From: JAUNBG01 sp964442735
GTDB taxonomy: Bacteria > Planctomycetota > Planctomycetia > Pirellulales > Thermoguttaceae
Direction: 5' to 3'
Assembly: GCA_964442735.1 (NCBI GenBank)
Contig: CAYUAP010000048.1
Location: 1-34,544 of the forward strand
Length of the DNA: 34,544 nucleotides
The translations under genes and the position numbers were made by a program. Numbering within the stretch: position 1 is the stretch's first letter; every line of letters starts with the position of its first letter. Positions 1-8,400 of this stretch are shown here, one piece after another. The notes below the pieces were generated by a model. That model worked only from the letters and a program-made list of their open reading frames with translations. It made no database searches and was not told the DNA's origin.

Positions 1-63
1 CCAAAAAACTATCCGTGAAAATCAGTGTTATCAGTGGTTTCACATTATATCAGTGAACGGTTA
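1..63. repeat. Family B repeat, right end only (copy B1)
   Basis: The first 63 bases match the right half of a repeat seen complete at 5262-5466: both carry the words ccaaaaaactatccgtgaaaa and gtgttatc, then a gtgaacg end. The left half lies outside the window. It sits just downstream of the ftsH stop, in line with the other B copies, which also lie at gene ends. The remaining bases up to 175 show no gene. Confidence 0.75.
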
Positions 64-175
64 TCAAAAATCGTACAAGGCAAAGTCGATAAAGTAATGG
101 AATATCGGCTTTGTCTTCAATCACGCCATGAATTTATATTCCTGGTTCAGTGTAACTGGATCCAGTGGATATCCA

Positions 176-2761
176 TTATTTCACCAATTCAATTGGTTTT
201 GGCGGATAGGGGGAAGGGCCTAAAATTTTCTCGATTTGTTCCTGATCCAATTCTTCTTCTTCGATCAGAGCATTACTCAATTTATCAAGCAGGTCCCGTT
301 TTTCCTTGAGAATTTGATCGGCCTTTTGGTCGGCTTCCCGCAGGATACGTTGCATCTCTTCATCGATTAATTGAGCGGTTGATTCACTGTATTCCCGACT
401 TTCGGCAATTTCCCGACCAAGGAATGGGTGGGATTCACCTGTTCGGAAGGCAATAGGTCCCAAACGCGGACTCATTCCCCAATGAATGACCATTCGTCGG
501 GCCAGTTTTGTGGCCTCCTTCAAGTCATTTTCGGCTCCGGAAGAAGTAACCTCGAAAACAATACGTTCGGCCGCTCGTCCACCCAAATATCGCACTAACA
601 TAGCTTCTACGTGGATTTTATTAACACTGACCTGATCTTCGTCCGGAAGAAAATAGGTTGCTCCCAAGGACTGACCTCGTGGAATAATCGTAACTTTGTG
701 TACGTGTGAATTGATTGGACTGAACCAGCCTAAAATCGTATGTCCTGCCTCGTGATAGGCTGTCTTCTTTTTATCATCCTCCGAAATTGTTTCTTCCCGT
801 TTAAGTCCCATAACGACTTTTTCGTGCGCATATTCAAAATCGGACATTTCCACAATATTTTTATTGTTTCGCGTTGCCCATAATGTAGCTTCGTTTACCA
901 GATTACGAATATCGGCTCCGGTAAAGCCCACAGTACTACGTGCCAGTTTTTCGACGTCAACTTCAATACTGCATGGAATTTTCGAGATATAAACTTCGAA
1001 AATTTCCAGACGTCCCTTTAACGACGGTCGATCAACAGTAATATGGCGATCGAAACGACCGGGACGCATTAGGGCTTGATCCAAAACATCGGGACGATTC
1101 GTTGCGGCCATGACCATAACCGATTCGTTTGGCGTAAAACCATCCATTTCACTCAATATTTGATTTAATGTCTGTTCGCGTTCATCATGTCCACCACCGA
1201 CACCGGTTCCCCGTTGTCGGCCTACAGCGTCGATTTCATCGATAAAAAGAATCGACGGAGCGTTCTGTTTGGCCACATTGAAGAGGTCACGAACCCTGCT
1301 AGCGCCCACACCAACGTACATCTGAATAAATTCCGACCCATTAATGGAGAAAAATGGAACGCCTGCTTCGCCGGCAACGGCCCGACCCAATAATGTTTTT
1401 CCGGTTCCTGGAGGGCCGAAAAGGAGTGTTCCTTTTGGTACACGAGCTCCCATTCGTTCATATCGCTCCGGATGTTTGAGGAAATCAACAATTTCCACAA
1501 GTTCCTGTTTTACATTGTCGAGTCCGGCAACGTCTTCAAATGTAATGGGATCCTGAAGTGATGGTGTATATCGACGGGCAGGACTACTACCAAAATTGGA
1601 AAAATAACTTCCTTGATCCGTTGTTGAACGTCGTATCCTAAAAATGGTCATTAGTAAAAAGATCATAAAACCGATAGAAACGACCGCCATAATGATTCCC
1701 GTCCAATCGGAAGGGGTGGTCGAAGTAAAGACACGTACTTTCGATTGAATTTTTTTGTCCAAATCTTGATCGGCAAACGCAGTTTTAGGAACGGCACAGG
1801 TAAATTTCGAATTAACAAAGAATCCGGTCTTTTTATCCTCCGCCTTCTTTTGTGTGTCGTCGCCATCGGCACGAACTTTATATCGTATTTCATAATATGG
1901 GGCGTACTGTCGTGGTTCATCCTTTTTGGTTGGTATCGGTTTTCGATAGACAGCCCAGTATTTTTCGACTAACGTTGGATCTCCGGAATTACTCTCAACA
2001 AGGACTTTAACACGTTCATCTCCCTTGAGTTTCGGGGCAACTTTACGTAAAAGGGTATCATATAGAATATTACCATTGGGGAAAATTTGAGGTAGAATTT
2101 CCAACGGCGGTGGATCCTTAAATTCTCCCGATATGGAATCGCCCTTTAATTCGACCGTATCCACTAATTTTTGATCTAAAAGATGATTAAATCCGTTCCA
2201 CGTAATATCCATCGAATTTCCGCTAACGAAGAAATTCGAAAATAAAATACAAACGAGGAGACACAAGGTCAAAATCAACAGGATGGAAGAAAAAGAGGGC
2301 GTACGAGAAGTCTTCGAACCGTCTTCGTTTCCGGAATCATTACGGGAACCGTCGTTATTATCATTGGAGTGATTGGAAGACGGTTTGGAATCGCGGTTTT
2401 GAAGTTCAATACGTATAATTCGCTCCTGATCCTGTTTTTTAGGGAATTTAGGTTTACGTAACTTTTTTTCATCCGGCTTTTCTGTGTCATCAGTATGCTT
2501 GTTGATATCATTATTGTTGATCGTTATAGAAAGCGAAGGTTTATCTTTTAAATCTGATGATTTCTTCTGTATTGGTGGTAAATCTTTAAATTTCTCCGGA
2601 ATCCTATCGTAAACATCGTCACTAATGCCATTGTTGTCAATGCCATTGTCGTTCTTTTTATTTTTCGACAAGAGAACGGGAGCCAAAACTTTTTTTTGTG
2701 TACGAAACAATATCATTTTGAATGTATCTATAATGTACTTCATGAAATGTATCCGATCCAT
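176..2761 (-). CDS. ftsH: ATP-dependent zinc metalloprotease FtsH with long N-terminal extension
   Basis: Membrane-anchored AAA+ protease that unfolds and degrades membrane and short-lived cytosolic proteins as a hexamer. The 861-residue product has a Lys/Asp/Asn-rich polar extension (about 1-155), a first membrane helix (about 157-178), an extracytoplasmic segment, a second helix (about 353-375), the AAA module with Walker A GPPGTGKT at 449-456 and Walker B FIDEIDA, the SRH region with NRPD and RPGRFDR, and the zinc site HEAGH at 670-674. Usual FtsH proteins are about 600-700 residues; the excess is the cytosolic N-terminal extension and a longer extracytoplasmic segment. ATG at 2761 has no strong ribosome site; ATG at 2743 is an alternative. 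The gene is transcribed divergently from the Fe-S-scaffold-like gene. Identity is certain; the role of the extension is unknown. Confidence 0.97.
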   Translation of the reverse strand: MDRIHFMKYIIDTFKMILFRTQKKVLAPVLLSKNKKNDNGIDNNGISDDVYDRIPEKFKDLPPIQKKSSDLKDKPSLSITINNNDINKHTDDTEKPDEKKLRKPKFPKKQDQERIIRIELQNRDSKPSSNHSNDNNDGSRNDSGNEDGSKTSRTPSFSSILLILTLCLLVCILFSNFFVSGNSMDITWNGFNHLLDQKLVDTVELKGDSISGEFKDPPPLEILPQIFPNGNILYDTLLRKVAPKLKGDERVKVLVESNSGDPTLVEKYWAVYRKPIPTKKDEPRQYAPYYEIRYKVRADGDDTQKKAEDKKTGFFVNSKFTCAVPKTAFADQDLDKKIQSKVRVFTSTTPSDWTGIIMAVVSIGFMIFLLMTIFRIRRSTTDQGSYFSNFGSSPARRYTPSLQDPITFEDVAGLDNVKQELVEIVDFLKHPERYERMGARVPKGTLLFGPPGTGKTLLGRAVAGEAGVPFFSINGSEFIQMYVGVGASRVRDLFNVAKQNAPSILFIDEIDAVGRQRGTGVGGGHDEREQTLNQILSEMDGFTPNESVMVMAATNRPDVLDQALMRPGRFDRHITVDRPSLKGRLEIFEVYISKIPCSIEVDVEKLARSTVGFTGADIRNLVNEATLWATRNNKNIVEMSDFEYAHEKVVMGLKREETISEDDKKKTAYHEAGHTILGWFSPINSHVHKVTIIPRGQSLGATYFLPDEDQVSVNKIHVEAMLVRYLGGRAAERIVFEVTSSGAENDLKEATKLARRMVIHWGMSPRLGPIAFRTGESHPFLGREIAESREYSESTAQLIDEEMQRILREADQKADQILKEKRDLLDKLSNALIEEEELDQEQIEKILGPSPYPPKPIELVK

Positions 2762-3238
2762 AATATTAATAGGGCCGAATTGTACGGCCGATTTTACAGG
2801 TTAATTACGGTCTATTCTCTATATTTTATATATATTATACCAAAGACCCGATAATTAACCAGCATAGAAAAGAAGAAAATTGGTTTTTTTATCCCAATTG
2901 TCTTCATTGGTACAACAATCTCTATCTTTTGTTACTTTTTAACAGTGATTCATTGGAAGAAAAAGCAGAGAAAGGAGCGAGATTTATAATTGAGTCTGGA
3001 TCTATACCCAAAATGATCTCTATATCGATTCTGCGAGGAGGAGATGGAATGGAACAGTTCGAGTCTGGAGGAAATAGAGCCCCACTGGACGAGAAATATC
3101 CGTTCGGTAAAATGGAAGTATATTTTATGGAGATATAAAATTAACAGTCCTCGTAAAGTGGGAATAGGTCGGAAGAATTGATATTCATTATCGTTTTTTT
3201 GATCGAACATAATTAATAAAGAAAGGGAGAGCAATAGA
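2762..3238. other. Divergent intergenic region, ftsH / Fe-S-scaffold-like gene
   Basis: This 477-base spacer holds the ftsH promoter candidate and the ribosome site of the next gene (AAGGGAG, 8 bases before ATG 3239). Open frames at 2929-3138 (+, TTG start) and 2950-3249 (-) overlap each other, match no family I recognise and lack a good start context, so they are not called as genes. No RNA gene was found. Confidence 0.5.
2834..2842 (-). promoter_or_regulatory. Putative extended -10 promoter for ftsH
   Basis: Read on the minus strand this is TGGTATAAT, a perfect extended -10 (TG-N-TATAAT), about 70 bases before the ftsH start. No convincing -35 lies at the usual distance, which is tolerated for extended -10 promoters. 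Between it and the start codon is a short inverted repeat (GGCCG / CGGCC). Inferred from sequence only. Confidence 0.45.
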
Positions 3239-3931
3239 ATGCAGTACACACATGAAGTGGAACAGATGACCTGTGTCGCGAAAGGTCCGAATCATGGACC
3301 AGCTCCGATTCCGGAAGAAGGTCGTTGGGTTCAGGTAACACAAATATCCGATATTTCCGGTTTTACCCATGGTGTTGGTTGGTGTGCTCCGCAACAGGGA
3401 GCTTGTAAATTGAGTTTAAATGTTAAGAACGGTATTATCGAAGAGGCTCTTGTCGAGACGCTCGGCTGTTCCGGAATGACCCATTCCGCGGCAATGGCAT
3501 CGGAAATTCTGCCCGGAAAAACATTACTGGAAGCACTCAATACCGACCTTGTTTGTGATGCCATCAATACGGCAATGCGCGAACTCTTTCTTCAGATTGT
3601 CTATGGTCGTTCTCAATCCGCATTTTCCGAAGATGGACTTCCCGTTGGGGCTGGTCTTGAAGATTTAGGAAAAGGTCTGCGATCCCAAATTGGTACCATG
3701 TACGGAACCAAAGCCAAGGGAACCCGTTATCTTGAAATGGCCGAAGGTTATGTGATTGAAATCGGTCTGGATGCGGATAACGAAGTTATCGGATATAAAT
3801 TCGTTAATCTCGGTAAAATGATGGACGCGATTAAAAAAGGAACAGATCCTAAAGAAGCGTTTGAAAAGAATGTTGGAACGTATGGACGATTCGCGGACGC
3901 GGTCAAGACGATTGATCCACGTCGCGAGTAA
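3239..3931 (+). CDS. NifU-N-like iron-sulfur cluster scaffold-type protein
   Basis: Product of 230 residues resembling the NifU N-terminal/IscU scaffold fold: a cysteine in the turn LGCSGMTHSAAMASE (C77), the helix-start PGKTLLEAL and a later C106, with further cysteines at C12, C49 and C56. IscU proteins are about 130 residues; this one carries about 45 extra N-terminal and about 60 extra C-terminal residues. ATG 3239 follows AAGGGAG. The GGGtGRT-family gene follows 58 bases later on the same strand, a pairing I recall from other anaerobic bacteria (from memory, not checked). A role in Fe-S cluster binding or delivery is inferred from the scaffold-like cysteines; no reaction is established. 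It is not NifU proper: the central ferredoxin and C-terminal Nfu domains are missing, and no cysteine desulfurase gene lies nearby. Confidence 0.8.
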   Translation: MQYTHEVEQMTCVAKGPNHGPAPIPEEGRWVQVTQISDISGFTHGVGWCAPQQGACKLSLNVKNGIIEEALVETLGCSGMTHSAAMASEILPGKTLLEALNTDLVCDAINTAMRELFLQIVYGRSQSAFSEDGLPVGAGLEDLGKGLRSQIGTMYGTKAKGTRYLEMAEGYVIEIGLDADNEVIGYKFVNLGKMMDAIKKGTDPKEAFEKNVGTYGRFADAVKTIDPRRE

Positions 3932-3989
3932 TTAGAGAATAAAAAGCAGACGCGCAAGCGAAGCAATAGAACAAGATAAGGTGATATCA

Positions 3990-4988
3990 ATGGTACAATT
4001 TGAAAGTTATGCACGCCGAATCGGCCAAATCGAGCCGGTTCTGAAACAGTATGGATTTGCCGATCTGGAAGCGGCCCGGGATTTTTGTCTCTCCAAGGGA
4101 GTGGATGCCGGAGCAATCGTTCGATCGATTCAGCCGATTGCCTTCGACAATGCAGTTTGGGCCTATACCCTTGGGGCCGCAATAGCCCTGAAAAAGGGAT
4201 GTGAAAAAGCGGCCAATGCCGCCGAGGCTATTGGTTTGGGACTTCAGTCGTTTTGTATTCCCGGATCCGTAGCGGATCAGCGCCAGGTTGGTCTGGGACA
4301 TGGTAATCTTGGCGCAATGCTCCTTCGGGAAGAGACGAAATGTTTCTGCTTCCTGGCAGGCCATGAATCGTTTGCGGCCGCGGAAGGTGCAATCGGAATC
4401 GCGCGAACCGCCAATAAAGTACGAACCAAGTCGCTCAAGGTTATTCTGAACGGACTCGGTAAAGATGCGGCAATGATTATTAGCCGAATCAATGGTTTTA
4501 CCTATGTCCAAACGAAATACGATTACATCACAGGTAAACTCAATATCGTTCAAGAGAAGGCCTATTCCACGGGCGATAAATCAAAAGTTCGTTGTTATGG
4601 CGCGGACGATGTTTCCGAAGGTGTGGCGATTATGCGTTTCGAGGACGTCGATGTCTCCATAACCGGAAATTCGACCAATCCAACCCGATTCCAGCATCCT
4701 GTTGCCGGAACCTATAAAAAATGGTCCGTAGATAATGGGAAGAAGTATTTCTCTGTTGCGTCTGGAGGAGGAACCGGTCGTACTCTGCACCCGGATAATA
4801 TGGGGGCAGGTCCCGCCTCCTATGGTATGACCGATACTATGGGTCGTATGCATTCAGACGCCCAGTTTGCGGGCTCTTCTTCCGTTCCCGCCCATGTCGA
4901 AATGATGGGGTTGATTGGTATGGGTAATAACCCCATGGTTGGCGCTACAGTTGCTGTGGCTGTTGCTGTTGAAGAATCTTTTAAATAA
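3990..4988 (+). CDS. GGGtGRT family protein, function unknown
   Basis: Product of 332 residues carrying the family-naming motif GGGTGRT at 259-265, followed by conserved-looking Gly/Met-rich sequence (LHPDNMGAGPASYGMTDTMG) and an Ala/Val-rich C-terminus. Cysteines at 32, 71, 89, 118, 120 and 202 could bind metal, but no known cluster motif is clear. I chose ATG 3990 because TAAGGTG ends 7 bases before it; a GTG at 3981 would add three residues and overlap that ribosome site. It lies 58 bases downstream of the Fe-S-scaffold-like gene and is probably co-transcribed. The family is recognised by motif only; no activity is known to me, and a joint Fe-S-linked role with its neighbour is an inference from adjacency. 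Confidence 0.85.
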   Translation: MVQFESYARRIGQIEPVLKQYGFADLEAARDFCLSKGVDAGAIVRSIQPIAFDNAVWAYTLGAAIALKKGCEKAANAAEAIGLGLQSFCIPGSVADQRQVGLGHGNLGAMLLREETKCFCFLAGHESFAAAEGAIGIARTANKVRTKSLKVILNGLGKDAAMIISRINGFTYVQTKYDYITGKLNIVQEKAYSTGDKSKVRCYGADDVSEGVAIMRFEDVDVSITGNSTNPTRFQHPVAGTYKKWSVDNGKKYFSVASGGGTGRTLHPDNMGAGPASYGMTDTMGRMHSDAQFAGSSSVPAHVEMMGLIGMGNNPMVGATVAVAVAVEESFK

Positions 4989-5092
4989 TCCGGTAAATAA
5001 TTCAGTAGTTTTCCTGTCTTTCAAAGGATGGTGTAATAGATTATTACTATTTTGACAGACAGGACCGGAACGGATGTCTCGTCCGCATTTTC

Positions 5093-5121
5093 TTTTCTTC
5101 AGGTATATCGCCTGAAGAAAA
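5093..5121. terminator. Hairpin after the GGGtGRT gene, possible terminator
   Basis: Perfect inverted repeat with 11-base arms TTTTCTTCAGG / CCTGAAGAAAA around a 7-base loop, about 105 bases past the GGGtGRT stop. The AT-rich outer arm makes it terminator-like in both directions. The bases just before it (gtctcgtccgca) match the middle of family A repeats in reverse orientation, so this may be a degenerate A copy with a changed stem. Confidence 0.45.
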
Positions 5122-5131
5122 TCTTTAAAGA

Positions 5132-5187
5132 TATACTCAAGGTTGTTATAAAAGTCTATTTTTCAAAACAGGCGAGACGCCTGTTTT
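5132..5187 (+). mobile_element. Family A MITE-like element, truncated copy (A1)
   Basis: Left portion of the family A element: the left terminal repeat starting TATACTCAAGG, the attenuated GTTATAAAAGTC segment and the central hairpin with 10-base arms AAAACAGGCG / CGCCTGTTTT. After about 5187 similarity to the other copies stops, so the right half is missing or decayed. It lies between the converging GGGtGRT and histidine kinase genes. Confidence 0.7.
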
Positions 5188-5232
5188 ATTCCCCTGAATG
5201 AACTCCTAAATTAAAGTGTTGTCTACCACCAG

Positions 5233-5261
5233 ACATTTTTATCTATTATAATTAATAATTT
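5233..5261 (+). repeat. Family B interior fragment (empty target site of A3)
   Basis: The stretch acatttttatctattataa is the uninterrupted version of the B interior that is split by element A3 at 24086-24204. It directly abuts the complete B2 copy, giving a partial tandem arrangement. Confidence 0.6.
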
Positions 5262-5466
5262 GTAACTATTCACGAACGATTTTGGAACAACGGATATCAC
5301 GGATAAACACAGATAGTCTGCCGTAAAATACAAATTTTACAATAACAAGCTAAACATTTTAAATATTATAATAAATAATTTTATCATAAAAAAGTTTGTT
5401 TGCCAAAAAACTATCCGTGAAAATTAGTGTTATCTGTGTTTTCACTTTATATCTGTGAACGATTAC
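5262..5466 (+). repeat. Family B repeat, complete copy (B2)
   Basis: A 205-base element from GTAACTATTCACG to GTGAACGATTAC. The ends are imperfect inverted repeats (GTAAYYRTTCAC), and the interior is also loosely palindromic: blocks such as acggatatcacggat and actatccgtgaaaa recur in reverse complement. It has no coding capacity. It lies just beyond the histidine kinase stop codon. Related copies: 1-63, 23982-24266 and 34380-34544. Confidence 0.75.
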
Positions 5467-5488
5467 TAAAAAATTTACAATTTATGAT

Positions 5489-8400
5489 TTACAATTCGCT
5501 CTTGTCGCAAAATTGACTCAAAAATTGATATAACATATTGCTTGTAATCGGCTTGATTAAAACAATGTCGAAGATCGACATATCGCCGCTTTTATTATTT
5601 TCCGTATCGGCGGTTAAGGCGGCAATTTTCAGTTTGGGCCAGCGTTTTGAATCACGAATTTTAGCAGCAAAATCATTTCCTTTCATGTCGGGCATCCATA
5701 GGTCCGTAAAGAGAACGTCGAAATGTTTCGTTTCAAGAAGTGTCCATGCTTCGTGTACATTTTTTGCAACGGTTGTTTTAGCACCAAGTTTATTTAACAT
5801 GGCTTCGCCGATTTTTAGATTCATTTCGACGTCATCGACAATTAAAACGGATAAAGAAGTCAGGAGAACAGGAATTTCTTCATGATCTTTTTTTTCTGCA
5901 GCAGGAGTCCTTTGTTCGCCGTTTTCCGTATTTTTCAGGAATTGGACCTTTTGTAAAACGACCTTGAAATCGGAACCCTTTCCTTTTTCACTGGTTAAAG
6001 AGATCTTCCCGTTCATTTTTTCCACCATGCGCCGACAAATAGCCAAACCAAGTCCTGTTCCGCTATTGGCAACCTTGGTACCGCGCATTGCAGATGACTG
6101 AACAAACATTTGGAAGAGAATCTTCTGGTCCTCCGGACTGATTCCAATACCGGTATCAATGACATCCATGGTTAATGTTCCATCCTCCTTCGTCTCGGGA
6201 TGAAAACAGATACGAATCGTTATGCTCCCCTGTTGGGTAAATTTTGCGGCATTTCCCACCAGATTAAAGAGTAGTTGCCGAATACGCAGTGTATCCACAT
6301 AAAGAAGAGGAAAATCATCGGCAATTTCGGTAATCAACAGGACACCTTTTGCGTCACATTTTAAACTGAAAACGTTGACTGTTTCTTCTAATAGGGATCG
6401 AAATGAAGTTTTTACAAGTGTAAATTCCATTCGATTTGCTTCCAATCTTGAGAGATCCAGAACGTCGTTTATGAGAGCGAGGAGAGCATTTCCAGAAATA
6501 CAAATACCGTCAAGGTATTCGTTTCGGACCTTTTCCGGTAAAGCATTGTCTTTAAGCAATTCGGAAAATCCGATAATCGAATTAAGAGGCGTTCGTATTT
6601 CATGGCTCATGGAGGCAAGAAACATACTTTTAGCATTGTCGGCGGCCCTGGCTTGTTCCATTGATGCAATGATTTGGTTCTGATATCGTTTACGAATCAG
6701 CATTAATTCAATACAACGAACACTCTCTATCAGGAAATCACGTTCGTCGTCCAGGAGCAGATGTGGTTCCTTCTCGTAAATAAATCCCATACACCCCCAA
6801 CATTGATCATCCAGCATGATCCGCAGGGAATAAAGAGAGCGAATATGTTTTTCCTGGAAGAGTTCGGCCCATTCGTTATGTTCATTTTTACTGAAGAACA
6901 GTTGAAAGTCGGGAATTTCACGTAATGTTTTATTCTGGCATAATTCGATTTCATTGAGAGTCATTGGACAGGGTTGATCCACAATTCTCTGAAACCAGAA
7001 TGGAGAACCTTCTTCCACCGATTCAAACAGACAGGAGAAAGTTTTTTTGGTTGTATCGAAAGAGAATATATAACATCGGCTTGTCTTCAAATGTTGACGT
7101 ATTCTTCCAAGAGTCAGTTCAATGGCACGATTCATATCGTTTTCGCGACTGACCTCGTAAAGACATTCATTGATAATCTGTCGGTTTTGACTCATTCGAT
7201 TGATTTTAGTAACATCCATAACACTTTTTACGACATTAATAATATGTCCGTTTTCGTCGGAGACAGGGCGAGCGTCAACGAACAGATCCCGTCCGAATCC
7301 ATCGGTAATAATTTCATGATGATCCTGACCATCGTTAAATGCCAATTGGACAAGACACTCGTTATTGGTTTTCAGGCAGTTTGTAAAATCGGCACATGTA
7401 TATGGTTGTGAAACGAGTTTTTTAATCCTGAAAAAATCAAAAGCTTCTTGATTGACTTGAATGATTTTTCCATTGGGCGTGTAAAGCAGGAGAGGAATAC
7501 CGACATGATCGAGAATGAGCTGATTCATTTTTTCAGTATGTTTTAAAGCATCGCGATTCCGGCGTCGCATTTCTGCGAGTGCAATTGTATTGGACATAAA
7601 GCGTAATAATTGTTCGTCGGTAGAACGGAAATGATAATTTCGGGCAAAAGAAATAATCAGGACGCCAAAAAATTCCTGACCGATAAAAATTGGAGTTCCG
7701 GAAAACGAAATCGTAGGGTCGTTTGGTATTTTCCGTATGAAATCCTGAAAATCCGAATGGAGGGATACATTATCACGGAGTACGATATGATTGGCTTTAA
7801 ATTCATTTAAAAGGAATTGCCATAAATCTTCATGATATCGGAGTTCTTCTTCTGTAATGGAATTTTGTTTGCAGGAGAATTTATCCCGATAGAGTTTCAG
7901 TTGTCCCTCGGCATTAATCAGGCATAATTGAATACGGTCGTAACATAAAGTTCCAGAAGTGATTTCGAATATTTTATCCACAGTCCGGGAAAATAGAGGT
8001 TCCGTAATGATATGGGCCAAAACCTCGCTATTAATCTGTTCGTTTCGAATCATATCGGTCAGTTCAGTGATATCACTTCCGCAGCCTATAAGGAAACGTT
8101 TTTTATGTAAATCAATAAAGGCTTTTTTAACCATACTGATATGATGATTAATTCCCTTGCAATCGGTTGAAATTTCTTGAATGGAAATACTGTCCGGAGA
8201 TGCCATGGCCTTTATATCATCTTCAAGATAGTGTTGTGCTTCTTCCGGTTGACTGAATAGTTCGGAGTCGGTTTTCCCAATAATCTCCTCCACTGTTTTT
8301 CCGACGAAATTTGCGAACTCCTGATTACATAGTTTATAACGAAATGAATTATCCGCATCCTTCGTAAAGAAGTAGGACGGAATTGCATTGATGACCTGTT

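Noticed and set aside
3050..3075. tRNA T-loop-like word gttcgagtc
   Set aside because: Flanking bases pair at only three positions and no acceptor or anticodon stem can be formed around it.
2929..3138. 69-codon frame (+) in the ftsH spacer, also a 99-codon antisense frame
   Set aside because: TTG start, no ribosome site, no recognised family, and the two frames overlap each other.
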